From: Clostridium sp. E02
GTDB taxonomy: Bacteria; Bacillota; Clostridia; Lachnospirales; Lachnospiraceae
Assembly (NCBI RefSeq): GCF_003833015.1
Contig: NZ_RJLQ01000001.1
Location: 62,001 to 126,000, forward strand
Reading direction: 5' to 3'
Length of the DNA stretch: 64,000 nucleotides
The translations under genes were made by a program, and so were the position numbers. The notes beneath the pieces were generated by a model. It was not told the DNA's origin. It saw only the letters and a program-made list of their open reading frames with translations, and did not search any database. Below, piece by piece: positions 1-8,901 of the stretch. Numbering within the stretch: position 1 is the first letter of the stretch; each line of letters opens with the position of its first letter.

Positions 1-227
1 CCAGAAAAATTACAGACATTGAGAAAAAAGAAAATACAATACTGACCGGATCAGGAGATAATTCTGCTCCGATTGTGGAGAAAGAAATACGTCCGGAAAT
101 AGAAGGAATCATCATTAGCGCCCAGGGCGGAGGCAGTCCTACGGTAAAAGTTGAAATTTCCAGTGCCATGGAAGCATTATTTAACCTGCCCCCACATAAA
201 ATAAAAGTATTAAAGAGGGTGGAATAA
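1..227 (+). CDS. spoIIIAG: SpoIIIAG, stage III sporulation protein AG (3' end only)
   Basis: The reading frame is open from the window edge to a TAA at 225-227. The visible 74 residues end in a SpoIIIAG-like tail: a beta-strand segment EGIIISAQGGGSPTVKVEIS, then MEALFNLPPHKIKVLKR. The family forms a ring in the mother-cell to forespore channel (SpoIIIA-SpoIIQ), and this C-terminal ring-building part is the most conserved. The adjacent downstream gene is spoIIIAH, as in the spoIIIA operon of Bacillus and Clostridia. The N-terminal membrane segment lies outside the window. Confidence 0.9.
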   Translation, partial: RKITDIEKKENTILTGSGDNSAPIVEKEIRPEIEGIIISAQGGGSPTVKVEISSAMEALFNLPPHKIKVLKRVE

Positions 228-242
228 AAAGGAGTGTCAGGT

Positions 243-1067
243 ATGAAAAGTTGGAAAACAAGCAATGAACCCAAAATCCCGAAGACCTCAAAGAGGATGG
301 ATATGAAAAAACTGTTCCGAAGAAACCAGATCATTATTACGACTCTGGCAGTCATGATTGCGGCAGCCGGATATTTAAATTATGCTGGGAAACAGGAAGC
401 AGTATCCGGAACCGACGTATTTGAGGCAGGAGTGACGGATGTTTCAGAAGATGATATTTTCGCTGAAAACCAAGAGATGACGGACGGAGATAAGAATCAG
501 GATATTGCAAGTCTCGATCAAGATCCTGAAGATATCGACAAATTGGCAGCAGCAGAATCAGAAAGTACCGACGAAAAGACCACGGTTGGAAATACAGAAG
601 CAGCAGCCGAGATTCCCGGCTCTGATAATGTTGCAGATAACGAAACACAGGCAGCGGACACAGGTCTTGATAACCCTGGTGAAGCAGTTCTTACCAGTGG
701 TATGAATGTTTCCGACTACATATCTAGTGTACAGTTAAACAGAGAACAGGTACGTGCTAGAAACAAAGAAACACTGATGAATTTGATTGATAATACTAAC
801 ATTGATGAAAAAGAAAAACAGGATGCCATTCAACAGATGATTGATATGACAGCCATCTCAGAGAAAGAAAATTCAGCAGAGACATTGTTACTTGCCAAAG
901 GGTTTGCAGACCCGGTTGTAAGTATCTCTAACGGAAAAGCAGATGTTGTAATCAATGCCACGAGCATTACCGATCCTCAGCGTGCCCAGATTGAAGATAT
1001 CGTAAAAAGAAAAACGGAATTGGGTGCAGAAAACATTGTAATTACTCTTATGAAACTAGAGGAGTAA
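243..1067 (+). CDS. spoIIIAH: SpoIIIAH, stage III sporulation protein AH
   Basis: Mother-cell protein of the SpoIIIA-SpoIIQ channel, 274 aa from the chosen start. It has a basic N-terminus, one membrane segment near residues 27-45 (IIITTLAVMIAAAGYLNYAG), a long acidic low-complexity linker (about 55-160), and a C-terminal YscJ/FliF-like ring-building domain ending in SITDPQRAQIEDIVKR. The ATG at 243 is preferred because AAGGAG lies 8 nt upstream; a GTG at 234 in the same frame overlaps that site. Only 15 nt separate it from spoIIIAG. The acidic linker is longer than in Bacillus, which is common in Clostridia. Confidence 0.9.
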   Translation: MKSWKTSNEPKIPKTSKRMDMKKLFRRNQIIITTLAVMIAAAGYLNYAGKQEAVSGTDVFEAGVTDVSEDDIFAENQEMTDGDKNQDIASLDQDPEDIDKLAAAESESTDEKTTVGNTEAAAEIPGSDNVADNETQAADTGLDNPGEAVLTSGMNVSDYISSVQLNREQVRARNKETLMNLIDNTNIDEKEKQDAIQQMIDMTAISEKENSAETLLLAKGFADPVVSISNGKADVVINATSITDPQRAQIEDIVKRKTELGAENIVITLMKLEE

Positions 1068-1074
1068 AAAGCCT

Positions 1075-1103
1075 TTGCAAACAAAGGACAATTTTGCTAT
1101 AAT
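1075..1103 (+). promoter_or_regulatory. sigma-A-like promoter for the Asp23 gene
   Basis: TTGCAA (1075-1080), 17-bp spacer, TATAAT (1098-1103). It lies just after spoIIIAH, so the downstream Asp23 gene can be expressed independently of the sporulation operon. The -35 also falls within a small CCTTTG/CAAAGG inverted repeat. Confidence 0.6.
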
Positions 1104-1143
1104 GATTCCAGAACCTAGAATTTAAATACAGGAGGGAATTGCT

Positions 1144-1530
1144 GTGGCAGAGATAGAAAACAGAAATACTCACAAAGTATATGAAAAAGATAAAATCGGC
1201 GAAGTACAGATTGCAGACGATGTGGTAGCGATTATCGCAGGTTTAGCAGCAACCGAAGTAGAAGGCGTAGATTCTATGGCAGGCAACATCACCAATGAGT
1301 TGGTGGCAAAGCTTGGTATGAAGAACTTATCCAAAGGCGTGAAAGTAGAATTGACAGAGGAGCATGTATCGGTAGATCTCTCTCTGAATATCAAATATGG
1401 TTACAGTATTCCTTCGGTCAGTGAAAAAGTACAGGAAAAAGTTCAGAATGCCATTGAGAACATGACAGGATTGACGGTACTAGATGTAAACATTAAGATT
1501 GCAGGAGTTACGCTGGAAGAAAGCAAGTAA
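1144..1530 (+). CDS. yqhY: Asp23/Gls24 family protein (YqhY-like)
   Basis: A 128-aa Asp23/Gls24 family protein with the typical core: GEVQIADDVVAIIAGLAATE near the start and a C-terminal NVKIAGVT-like strand (VNIKIAGVTLEE). It starts at GTG 1144 with AGGAGGG upstream. In Bacillus subtilis yqhY sits between accC and nusB and affects acetyl-CoA carboxylase; here accB/accC are absent and the gene directly follows spoIIIAH. It has its own promoter and is followed by a hairpin terminator, so it is probably monocistronic. Family assignment is secure; the precise role is inferred from position. Confidence 0.85.
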   Translation: MAEIENRNTHKVYEKDKIGEVQIADDVVAIIAGLAATEVEGVDSMAGNITNELVAKLGMKNLSKGVKVELTEEHVSVDLSLNIKYGYSIPSVSEKVQEKVQNAIENMTGLTVLDVNIKIAGVTLEESK

Positions 1531-1552
1531 ATATAGTGATATGATAAGATTC

Positions 1553-1597
1553 GGTGGGGACAATCAGGAGACTGATCAGACCTCACCGTTTTTTGTT
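1553..1597 (+). terminator. intrinsic terminator after yqhY
   Basis: GGTGGGG pairs with CCTCACC (one G-U), with a nested TCAG-gaga-CTGA hairpin, followed by GTTTTTTG. It separates the Asp23 gene from the diguanylate cyclase gene. Confidence 0.8.
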
Positions 1598-1677
1598 CTG
1601 AATGTTTTTGTTCCGTTATGTGAATATTTTATCAAAATTCTTTTCGATATTTGGAGTCCTCTTTCCTAAAAATGTCC

Positions 1678-1706
1678 TTGTAATGAAACAAGACAGGCTT
1701 TATAAT
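1678..1706 (+). promoter_or_regulatory. sigma-A-like promoter for the GGDEF gene
   Basis: TTGTAA (1678-1683), 17-bp spacer, TATAAT (1701-1706), about 48 nt before the chosen start of the GGDEF protein. Confidence 0.6.
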
Positions 1707-1753
1707 GAACGCAGATTGCGTATGGAAGGATTCGTAGGAGATAGGTGACTTTC

Positions 1754-3181
1754 ATGAAATATCATAAGAATTTAGTGCATCATCCTCCCAAGGTGATGAT
1801 TCTAACCGGACTTTTTGTGTCTGTAATTCTTGGGATGTGTATTTTAAATGTGTATTTTTTTAAAGAAGTAGAAAAAAGTCTTTTTAAACAGACGTTTCAA
1901 GATATCAAGCAGGAGAATGACAAATCGATGACATTTCTTTCTACCACGATTCAGGCGAAGAAGGAGTGGCTTCAGCTATTTACAACGTATTGCGTTCTGC
2001 CAGATGGATCCGGAGAGGAAAGTTGGTGGGGAGTTCTTGAAGATTACGATAATACAGATTCCAGATTTTTAGTAGCCGATGCAGATGGAATTGCTTATTA
2101 TGGGGATCATCATAAAAAAGATATCTCTTCTCAATTATATTTTGAAAAAGCAATGCTTGGAAATGCCAATCTCTCCGGTGTTCTAAAAAGAGAATTTAAC
2201 GGTCAGGACGGGATCGTTTTGGCGGTTCCAATTATTCGGGAAAACCAGGTGAAAGGAGCTGCCATTCTGGAATTTTCCACGGATAAGTTAAGGCAATATA
2301 TAAATGATTCTGAGTTTAGCAGATACGGTACAAACTTGATTTTTACAAAAAATGGAAATATGCTGGTTACCTGCGGCATCTTTGGGGATTACGGAAACCT
2401 ATACGACATTCTAAAGACCATGGAATTTCGAGAAGGATCTTCTGTTGAAAAGATGAAAATAGATTTGGAAGAAGGAAAAACCGGTTATATTTCCTATTAT
2501 AATGATGGACGCAAACGACTTTTATACTATCAGTCTATAGGGATCGAAGACTGGTTTTTGGCTTCTATTGTGGAAACGGAAGGATATGAGAGTACGTTTT
2601 ACCGGATCCGTCATTTGACGGCTAGTTTTATTACTGGCTCTACGATCCTATTGGTTTGTGGAGGTCTTTTGATCTTGGGGATCTTTCACTTGAGAAAAAG
2701 AGAAGTAAAAAGATCGCAAAAAGATTATCTGACTGGTGTATATACGAGAGAAACTGCCAGAAAATTGGTGGAACCGAGGTTAAAAGTCGGAGGAAAGAAA
2801 CGTTTTTATGCCTGTATGTTCCTTGACATTGATGATTTTAAGAAAATCAATGACACATTTGGGCATGATGAAGGAGATCAGGTACTGGTGCATGTGGGAC
2901 AAATTTTAAGTGCCTGCACTAGAGATGAGGATGTCATCGTACGGTTTGGTGGAGACGAGTTTTTAATCTGGCTTTATGGAATTCGCGGCAGAAAACAACC
3001 GGAAAATATTGCACAAAGAATATTAAATGCATTTGATCTTTCTGGAAAGATTCATGCCAGCATTGGAATTACCGCGGTTCAAGCAGATGTAACTGATTAC
3101 GATGAGATTTTAAAACGGGCGGACCAGGCGCTCTATCAGGCAAAAAGAAAAGGAAAGAACCAATATTCAGTACAAAATTAA
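1754..3181 (+). CDS. membrane-bound diguanylate cyclase with extracellular sensor
   Basis: A 475-aa protein expected to make cyclic di-GMP from two GTP. It has membrane segment 1 (about 13-34), an extracellular Cache-like sensor (about 40-280, with a PII/YYQSIG pattern), membrane segment 2 (about 290-312), and a C-terminal GGDEF domain. The active motif GGDEF is intact (RFGGDEFLIW). An RDED sequence five residues upstream fits the inhibitory I-site RxxD. The ATG at 1754 has AGGTG 6 nt upstream; a GTG at 1745 is possible but too close to its ribosome site. It lies between yqhY and nusB, where Bacillus has no such gene, and has its own promoter. The ligand is unknown. Confidence 0.85.
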   Translation: MKYHKNLVHHPPKVMILTGLFVSVILGMCILNVYFFKEVEKSLFKQTFQDIKQENDKSMTFLSTTIQAKKEWLQLFTTYCVLPDGSGEESWWGVLEDYDNTDSRFLVADADGIAYYGDHHKKDISSQLYFEKAMLGNANLSGVLKREFNGQDGIVLAVPIIRENQVKGAAILEFSTDKLRQYINDSEFSRYGTNLIFTKNGNMLVTCGIFGDYGNLYDILKTMEFREGSSVEKMKIDLEEGKTGYISYYNDGRKRLLYYQSIGIEDWFLASIVETEGYESTFYRIRHLTASFITGSTILLVCGGLLILGIFHLRKREVKRSQKDYLTGVYTRETARKLVEPRLKVGGKKRFYACMFLDIDDFKKINDTFGHDEGDQVLVHVGQILSACTRDEDVIVRFGGDEFLIWLYGIRGRKQPENIAQRILNAFDLSGKIHASIGITAVQADVTDYDEILKRADQALYQAKRKGKNQYSVQN

Positions 3182-3214
3182 ATAAATCTTAGGAGTTTGG
3201 AAATAAAGTTTCTA

Positions 3215-3243
3215 TTGTATAAAAAACCCTATTAAGGTATAAT
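3215..3243 (+). promoter_or_regulatory. promoter of the nusB-xseA-ispA operon
   Basis: TTGTAT (3215-3220), 17-bp spacer, TATAAT (3238-3243), 45 nt upstream of nusB. The genes from nusB to recN follow with very short gaps or overlaps and could be one long transcript. Confidence 0.65.
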
Positions 3244-3288
3244 AATTCCAAACGTCCAGAAAAATCACCAATAGGAGGACCATGGGTA

Positions 3289-3732
3289 ATGACCAGAAGT
3301 AAGATGCGCGAACACTGTTTTAAGATGCTTTTCTGTGTGGATTTTCACACGGTAGAAGAAAAGATCTGGCAGTTGAACCAATATTTTGAGGCACCGGCAG
3401 AAGACGGTACGAACAGTGAAGGTGAGGAAGTAATTCTTCATGACGTTTTAATGAGTGAAGATAACTCTGACTATTTGATAAAAAGGGCAGAGTCTATTAT
3501 GGAAAAGATTCCGGAACTGGATGAAAAAATCAATGAAGTAGCAGAAGGGTGGAAGACAAAACGAATGGGACGAGTAGAACTTACCATTCTTCGCCTTTCT
3601 CTTTATGAAATAAAATTTGATGAAGGTGTGCCGGAGAAAGTGGCCATCAACGAAGCAGTAGAACTTGCGAAAAAATACGGCGGGAACGAATCTCCGGCAT
3701 TTATAAACGGAGTTTTGGCAAAGCTGGTGTAA
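3289..3732 (+). CDS. nusB: NusB transcription antitermination factor
   Basis: RNA-binding antitermination factor that pairs with NusE (S10) on boxA RNA in rRNA transcripts. The 147-aa all-helical protein starts MTRSKMREHCFKMLF and ends with the typical VAINEAVELAKKYGG...FINGVLAKLV. An acidic insertion (about residues 34-64) after the first helices makes it longer than the minimal family. The ATG at 3289 has AGGAGG upstream; an ATG at 3282 is out of frame. xseA follows after 1 nt. Confidence 0.95.
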   Translation: MTRSKMREHCFKMLFCVDFHTVEEKIWQLNQYFEAPAEDGTNSEGEEVILHDVLMSEDNSDYLIKRAESIMEKIPELDEKINEVAEGWKTKRMGRVELTILRLSLYEIKFDEGVPEKVAINEAVELAKKYGGNESPAFINGVLAKLV

Positions 3733-3733
3733 G

Positions 3734-5032
3734 ATGGGAAGCGTTTATTCCGTATCGCAGGTGAATGCGTACATTAAAAACATGTTCGCTCAGGATTTTG
3801 CATTGAATAAGATTTCTGTTAAGGGCGAGGTATCCAATTGCAAATACCATAGTTCCGGGCATATCTATTTTACACTTAAAGATGGCAGTTCTTCTATGGC
3901 TTCGGTTATGTTTGCCGGTTATCGAAAAGGTCTTTCTTTCCAGTTAGAAGAAGGGCAGCAGATCGTAGTCAGAGGAAGTGTGGAAGTATACGAACGAGAT
4001 GGAAGATATCAGCTATATGCCCAGGAGATCAAAAAAGAGGGAATCGGGGATTTATTTGAACGATTCCAGAAACTACGCAATGAACTGGAAGAGATGGGGA
4101 TGTTTTCTCCAGAATATAAAAAAAACATTCCCCGCTATAGCAAACGAGTCGGGATTGTAACCGCACCTACAGGGGCGGCAATCCGCGATATTATAAATAT
4201 TTCCACCAGACGGAATTCTTATGTTCAGCTTTTTCTCTATCCAGCGTTGGTTCAGGGAGCCAGTGCAAAAGAAAGCATTGTAACAGGAATTAAAACTTTG
4301 GATCGGTTGGGACTTGATGTTCTTATCGTTGGAAGAGGTGGGGGATCCATTGAGGATTTATGGGCATTTAATGAAGAAGTGGTTGCAAGGGCGATATTTA
4401 ACTGTGTAACACCTGTAATTTCAGCAGTGGGACACGAAACAGATGTAACCATATCAGATTACGTGGCAGACATGCGTGTACCAACCCCTTCCGCAGCGGC
4501 GGAGTTAGCAGTCTTTGATTACCAGCAGTTTGAAGATCTGGTCAATCAGTACAAGATAACTCTTAAAAATCACATGGAGCGTAGAATTGAGCGATATAGG
4601 TTCCGTACAAACCAGTACGAGCTTCGGATTAAGTACCATGATCCCAGCCGCCGGTTACGAGAAGAAAGGCAGAGACTGATCGATCTGGAAGATCGGTTAA
4701 AAAAGCGAATGCTTTTAAAGACAGAAGCAGATCGCAAACGAGTAGAAGACAGAACCGTCCGTATGAGACAGTTGATTGAAAAACAGGCAGTTCGGGACAG
4801 GCATAGATTGGATCTTTTAATCAGCCGTCTAGAGGCGCAGTCTCCACTCAAAAAGATTGGCAGTGGATATGGATTCGTCACCGATCAAAAGAATCAGAGA
4901 ATTGACTCAGTAAAACAGGTCATAAAGGGAGACAAAATCCGATTACAGATCCGGGATGGCAGTTTGGACGCTGTGGTCTCTCATGTGACTCCATCGAAAA
5001 AAGGCGGCGAGTCGAATGCAGCACAGGAGTAA
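3734..5032 (+). CDS. xseA: exodeoxyribonuclease VII large subunit
   Basis: Catalytic subunit of ExoVII, a single-strand DNA exonuclease. The 432-aa protein has an N-terminal OB-fold (about 1-100, SVSQVNAYIKNMF... GEVSNCKYHSSGHIYFTLKD) and a catalytic core with GIVTAPTGAAIRDI, VGRGGGSIEDLWAFN and SAVGHETDVTISDYVAD. A long basic coiled coil (about 265-380) precedes a C-terminal strand region. The gene starts 1 nt after nusB without a strong ribosome site, suggesting translational coupling. xseB follows after 14 nt. Confidence 0.97.
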   Translation: MGSVYSVSQVNAYIKNMFAQDFALNKISVKGEVSNCKYHSSGHIYFTLKDGSSSMASVMFAGYRKGLSFQLEEGQQIVVRGSVEVYERDGRYQLYAQEIKKEGIGDLFERFQKLRNELEEMGMFSPEYKKNIPRYSKRVGIVTAPTGAAIRDIINISTRRNSYVQLFLYPALVQGASAKESIVTGIKTLDRLGLDVLIVGRGGGSIEDLWAFNEEVVARAIFNCVTPVISAVGHETDVTISDYVADMRVPTPSAAAELAVFDYQQFEDLVNQYKITLKNHMERRIERYRFRTNQYELRIKYHDPSRRLREERQRLIDLEDRLKKRMLLKTEADRKRVEDRTVRMRQLIEKQAVRDRHRLDLLISRLEAQSPLKKIGSGYGFVTDQKNQRIDSVKQVIKGDKIRLQIRDGSLDAVVSHVTPSKKGGESNAAQE

Positions 5033-5046
5033 GGAGATAGGAACCC

Positions 5047-5259
5047 ATGGCAGCAAAGAAAGAAAGAACCATTGAAGAGACATTGAAAGAACTAGATGAA
5101 CTGATTAAAATGCTGGAAAGCGGAGAAAGTTCCCTAGAAGATTCGTTTCAATTTTATGAAACAGGTATGAAGCTGATCAAATCTTGCAATGATAAGATAG
5201 ACAAAGTGGAAAAAAAGTTAATTGTAATTGAAGAAAATGGAGAAGAACATGAACTTTAA
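5047..5259 (+). CDS. xseB: exodeoxyribonuclease VII small subunit
   Basis: The 70-aa XseB subunit consists of two helices: TIEETLKELDELIKMLESGE followed by SLEDSFQFYETGMKLIKSC. Several copies coat the coiled coil of XseA. The start ATG at 5047 follows AAGGAG in the end of xseA region. Its 3' end overlaps the start of ispA by 11 nt, typical of tight coupling. Confidence 0.95.
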   Translation: MAAKKERTIEETLKELDELIKMLESGESSLEDSFQFYETGMKLIKSCNDKIDKVEKKLIVIEENGEEHEL

Positions 5260-6136
5260 AGAGATGTTTTCTGACCGCACAAAAGAAGTAGATGATATTA
5301 TTAAACGTTACCTTCCAAAGATAGAGGGGGATCAAAGCACTGTTTTAGAAGCGATGGATTATAGCGTCCGAGCCGGTGGAAAACGGCTGCGCCCCATGTT
5401 GATGCAGGAAACATATCGTTTGTTTTGCGGATCTGGAAAAGAGATCGAACCTTTTATGGCAGCCATTGAGATGATTCATACATCGTCTCTGATTCATGAT
5501 GATCTCCCCTGTATGGACAATGATACGTTAAGAAGGGGATTTCCTACGACCTGGGTAAAATTTGGGTATGATATGGCCGTGCTCGCTGGGGACGGTCTTT
5601 TGATCTATTCGATGGAAACTGCTTCAAAAGCGCTTACTTTATCTGCCCGTCCAGAGCTGGTTGCCCAGGGGATGGGGATTTTAGCACAAAAGACAGGCAT
5701 CTTTGGAATGATAGGCGGACAGACGGTTGATGTCGAACTTTCTGGGAAAGAAATCCCCGCTCAAAAACTTGACTTTATATATCGGTTAAAAACAGGAGCA
5801 TTATTGGAAGCTTCTATGATGATAGGTGCCCTGCTTGGAGGTGCCGACGAAAAACAGTTAAAAATAGTGGAGAAAATGGCAGCTTCCATTGGTATGGCGT
5901 TTCAGATACAAGATGACATTCTAGATGTTACAAGCAGTGAAGCGGTTCTTGGAAAACCGGTATTTAGTGACGAGAAGAACCATAAAACCACGTACGTGAC
6001 CTTAGAAGGTATGGAAAAGGCCAGGAACGATGTAGAACGCATTTCAGAAGAAGCGGTTTCCTGCCTGCGAAAACTTCCGGGAGAGAATCCATATCTGGAA
6101 GAACTGATTCGTATGCTGGTGAACCGGGAAAAATAA
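5249..6136 (+). CDS. ispA: farnesyl/geranyl diphosphate synthase (polyprenyl synthetase)
   Basis: Head-to-tail prenyl transferase condensing IPP with DMAPP/GPP, probably giving farnesyl diphosphate. Both aspartate-rich motifs are intact: DDLPCMDND (first) and DDILD (second), with the family sequence SVRAGGKRLRPML near the N-terminus. The length is 295 aa. The ATG at 5249 is chosen because GGAG lies 6 nt upstream; upstream in-frame TTG 5228 and ATG 5237 exist inside xseB. It sits directly before dxs, so the two supply the isoprenoid pathway together. Confidence 0.93.
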   Translation: MNFKEMFSDRTKEVDDIIKRYLPKIEGDQSTVLEAMDYSVRAGGKRLRPMLMQETYRLFCGSGKEIEPFMAAIEMIHTSSLIHDDLPCMDNDTLRRGFPTTWVKFGYDMAVLAGDGLLIYSMETASKALTLSARPELVAQGMGILAQKTGIFGMIGGQTVDVELSGKEIPAQKLDFIYRLKTGALLEASMMIGALLGGADEKQLKIVEKMAASIGMAFQIQDDILDVTSSEAVLGKPVFSDEKNHKTTYVTLEGMEKARNDVERISEEAVSCLRKLPGENPYLEELIRMLVNREK

Positions 6137-6152
6137 AGGATCTGATAAAATT

Positions 6153-8075
6153 ATGATTTTGGAAACAATAGACGGACCTGAAGACATCAAAAAACTATCC
6201 AAACAGGAACTTTTGATTTTGAGTCAGGAAATCCGAGACTTTTTAATAGAAAAATTAAGTATAACAGGCGGTCATCTTGCTTCAAATCTAGGTGTAGTAG
6301 AACTGACTATGGCTATTTATCTTGCGTTTGATCTGCCAAAAGATAAGATCGTATGGGATGTGGGACACCAGGCTTATACCCACAAGATACTAAGCGGGAG
6401 AAGAGGAGATTTTGATGACCTAAGGCAGTATGGCGGCATGAGTGGATTTCCAAAGAGAAAGGAAAGCCCATGTGACGCATTTGATACGGGCCATAGTTCC
6501 ACTTCTATTTCCGCTGGACTTGGTCTGGCACAAGCCCGGGATGTACTTGGTGAGGATCAATTCGTTGCATCTGTCATTGGAGACGGTTCTTTAACCGGTG
6601 GAATGGCATATGAGGCGCTTAATAATGCTGCCCAGATGAAGAAGAATTTTGTAATCATACTTAACGACAACAACATGTCCATCTCTGAAAATGTAGGTGG
6701 GATGTCCATGTATCTAAACAGCATCCGGACCGGGGAAGGGTATTTGGATTTGAAAAAATACGTGACGAATGTACTAGCTCGCATTCCAGTGTTCGGGGAT
6801 CAAATTATAGATAAAATCAGCCGGACAAAGAATGGGATCAAGCAACTTTTAATCCCAGGGATGCTGTTCGAAAATATGGGACTTACTTATTTAGGACCTG
6901 TAGATGGACATAATGTGAAGGCACTCACAAGAACATTAAAAGAAGCGAAAAAGTTAGAACATACGGTCTTGGTGCATGTGATCACCAAGAAGGGAAAAGG
7001 GTATGCACCAGCAGAGAAGAATCCATCCAAATTTCATAGTGTTGAACCGTTTGACATTCTGACCGGAAAATCAAAAAAAGAAAAGAAAAATCTTAGCTAT
7101 ACCGATGTGTTTTCTAAAACCATCTGTCGATTGGCAAAAGACGATAAAAAGATTGTGGCAGTTACTGCAGCCATGCCCGATGGAACTGGATTAAACCGTT
7201 TTTCGCATCTGTATCCAGATCGTTTTTTTGATGTCGGAATTGCAGAACAACATGCAGTTACATCCGCAGCAGGTATGGCAGCTGGAGGGTTAAAACCGGT
7301 GGTTGCTGTGTATTCTTCTTTCTTGCAACGGGGGTTTGATCAGGTACTACATGATGTATGTATTCAGAACTTACCAGTTGTATTTGCAATTGACAGGGCG
7401 GGGCTGGTAGGAAGTGATGGAGAGACGCATCAGGGGATCTTTGATCTTTCGTTTTTAACATCCATCCCCAATATGAACGTATTGGCTCCTAAAAACATGT
7501 GGGAACTGGTAGATGCCATTCCCTTTGCTTTATCCCTAAACTGTCCCGTCGCAGTCCGGTATCCAAGAGGGGAAGCCTATCAGGGTCTGAAGGAATTTCG
7601 TTCTCCCATTGTCTTAGGGAAAGGAGAAATGCTATACGAAGAAGAAGACATCGCCCTTTTAGCCGTAGGAAGTATGGTTAGTACCGGAGAGCATGTACGG
7701 CAGAAATTAAAGTCAGAAGGCTGGAACTGTTCCCTTGCGAACGGACGTTTTATCAAGCCATTTGACAAAGAACTTTTGGATCAACTGGCCAAAAAACATT
7801 GGTTAATCGTAACCATGGAAGAGAACGTCTTACAAGGCGGTTTTGGATTATCTGTGACTGGTTATCTCCATCAGCATCACCCTCATATGAAGGTATTAAA
7901 CATTGCTTTGCCTGATACATATGTAGAGCACGGGAATGTGTCCCTCCTTCGAGAAGGTTTGGGCATTGACAGTGATTCTGTTATCTGGCGCATGAAAAAA
8001 GAGTACCTGGATTTGGAACGGCAGAATGCAGAATGGAGAAATTATAAAGTTAATACAGGGGAAGAAAGAAAATAA
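6153..8075 (+). CDS. dxs: 1-deoxy-D-xylulose-5-phosphate synthase
   Basis: First enzyme of the non-mevalonate (MEP) isoprenoid route: pyruvate plus glyceraldehyde 3-phosphate to DXP, using thiamine diphosphate. The 640-aa protein has the ThDP motif GDGSLTGGMAYEALN with NDNNMSISENVGG, the transketolase pyrimidine domain (DVGIAEQHAVTSAAGMA; DRAGLVGSDGETHQG), and a C-terminal domain (EENVLQGGFG). Its stop overlaps the tlyA start (TAATG). The length is normal for the family. Confidence 0.97.
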   Translation: MILETIDGPEDIKKLSKQELLILSQEIRDFLIEKLSITGGHLASNLGVVELTMAIYLAFDLPKDKIVWDVGHQAYTHKILSGRRGDFDDLRQYGGMSGFPKRKESPCDAFDTGHSSTSISAGLGLAQARDVLGEDQFVASVIGDGSLTGGMAYEALNNAAQMKKNFVIILNDNNMSISENVGGMSMYLNSIRTGEGYLDLKKYVTNVLARIPVFGDQIIDKISRTKNGIKQLLIPGMLFENMGLTYLGPVDGHNVKALTRTLKEAKKLEHTVLVHVITKKGKGYAPAEKNPSKFHSVEPFDILTGKSKKEKKNLSYTDVFSKTICRLAKDDKKIVAVTAAMPDGTGLNRFSHLYPDRFFDVGIAEQHAVTSAAGMAAGGLKPVVAVYSSFLQRGFDQVLHDVCIQNLPVVFAIDRAGLVGSDGETHQGIFDLSFLTSIPNMNVLAPKNMWELVDAIPFALSLNCPVAVRYPRGEAYQGLKEFRSPIVLGKGEMLYEEEDIALLAVGSMVSTGEHVRQKLKSEGWNCSLANGRFIKPFDKELLDQLAKKHWLIVTMEENVLQGGFGLSVTGYLHQHHPHMKVLNIALPDTYVEHGNVSLLREGLGIDSDSVIWRMKKEYLDLERQNAEWRNYKVNTGEERK

Positions 8076-8890
8076 TGAAAGAAAGATTGGATGTACTGTT
8101 AGTAAAGCAAGGACTTGCTGAGTCCAGAGAAAAAGCAAAAGCCATCATAATGTCTGGGATTGTCTATGTGGATGGAGAAAAAGAGGATAAAGCCGGTACT
8201 TCCTTTTCGGAAGCTGTGAAAATTGAGGTACGGGGCAATACACTGCCCTACGTTAGCCGTGGGGGATTAAAACTGGAAAAGGCGATGACTCATTTTGACG
8301 TGACCTTAAAGGACAAGATTTGTATGGATGTAGGTTCCTCAACGGGAGGATTTACAGACTGTATGCTGCAAAATGGAGCAGAGCGGGTATATGCAGTGGA
8401 CGTAGGTCATGGACAGCTTGCGTGGAAACTAAGAAATGATGAGCGGGTTATCTGCATGGAAAAGACCAATATTCGATATGTGACCCCAGAGAAGATTGAG
8501 GATAAAATTCAGTTTTCCTCCATAGACGTAGCGTTTATCTCTCTGACTAAGGTGCTAGGACCTGTTAAAAATCTTCTTACGGAAGATGGTGAGATTGTAT
8601 GTTTGATTAAACCTCAATTTGAGGCAGGACGGGAAAAGGTAGGAAAAAAAGGCGTAGTAAGAGAAAAATCCGTACACCTAGAAGTGATAAAGTCCGTTAT
8701 CTCGTATGCAGTTAGCATTGGATTTGAGATTCTTCATTTGGAGTATTCTCCCATCAAAGGACCAGAAGGGAACATTGAGTATCTGCTCCATGTAAGAAAT
8801 CACCCCACAGGAGAACCATATAAAGACGATACGGTAAACCCGGCTGCGATTGTTGATGAAGCTCACGCAGACCTAAGGGAAGGCAGATAA
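8075..8890 (+). CDS. tlyA: TlyA family rRNA (cytidine-2'-O)-methyltransferase / hemolysin A homologue
   Basis: A 271-aa protein with an N-terminal S4 RNA-binding domain (ERLDVLLVKQGLAESREKAK) and an FtsJ-type methyltransferase domain with the SAM-binding motif MDVGSSTGGFTDCML, followed by VYAVDVGHGQLAWKLR. TlyA proteins 2'-O-methylate cytidines in 16S/23S rRNA. The equivalent Bacillus gene (yqxC) has the same location after dxs. The ATG overlaps the dxs stop by one base. The methylation target in this organism is inferred from the family. Confidence 0.92.
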   Translation: MKERLDVLLVKQGLAESREKAKAIIMSGIVYVDGEKEDKAGTSFSEAVKIEVRGNTLPYVSRGGLKLEKAMTHFDVTLKDKICMDVGSSTGGFTDCMLQNGAERVYAVDVGHGQLAWKLRNDERVICMEKTNIRYVTPEKIEDKIQFSSIDVAFISLTKVLGPVKNLLTEDGEIVCLIKPQFEAGREKVGKKGVVREKSVHLEVIKSVISYAVSIGFEILHLEYSPIKGPEGNIEYLLHVRNHPTGEPYKDDTVNPAAIVDEAHADLREGR

Positions 8891-8901
8891 GGAGTTTTCT
8901 T

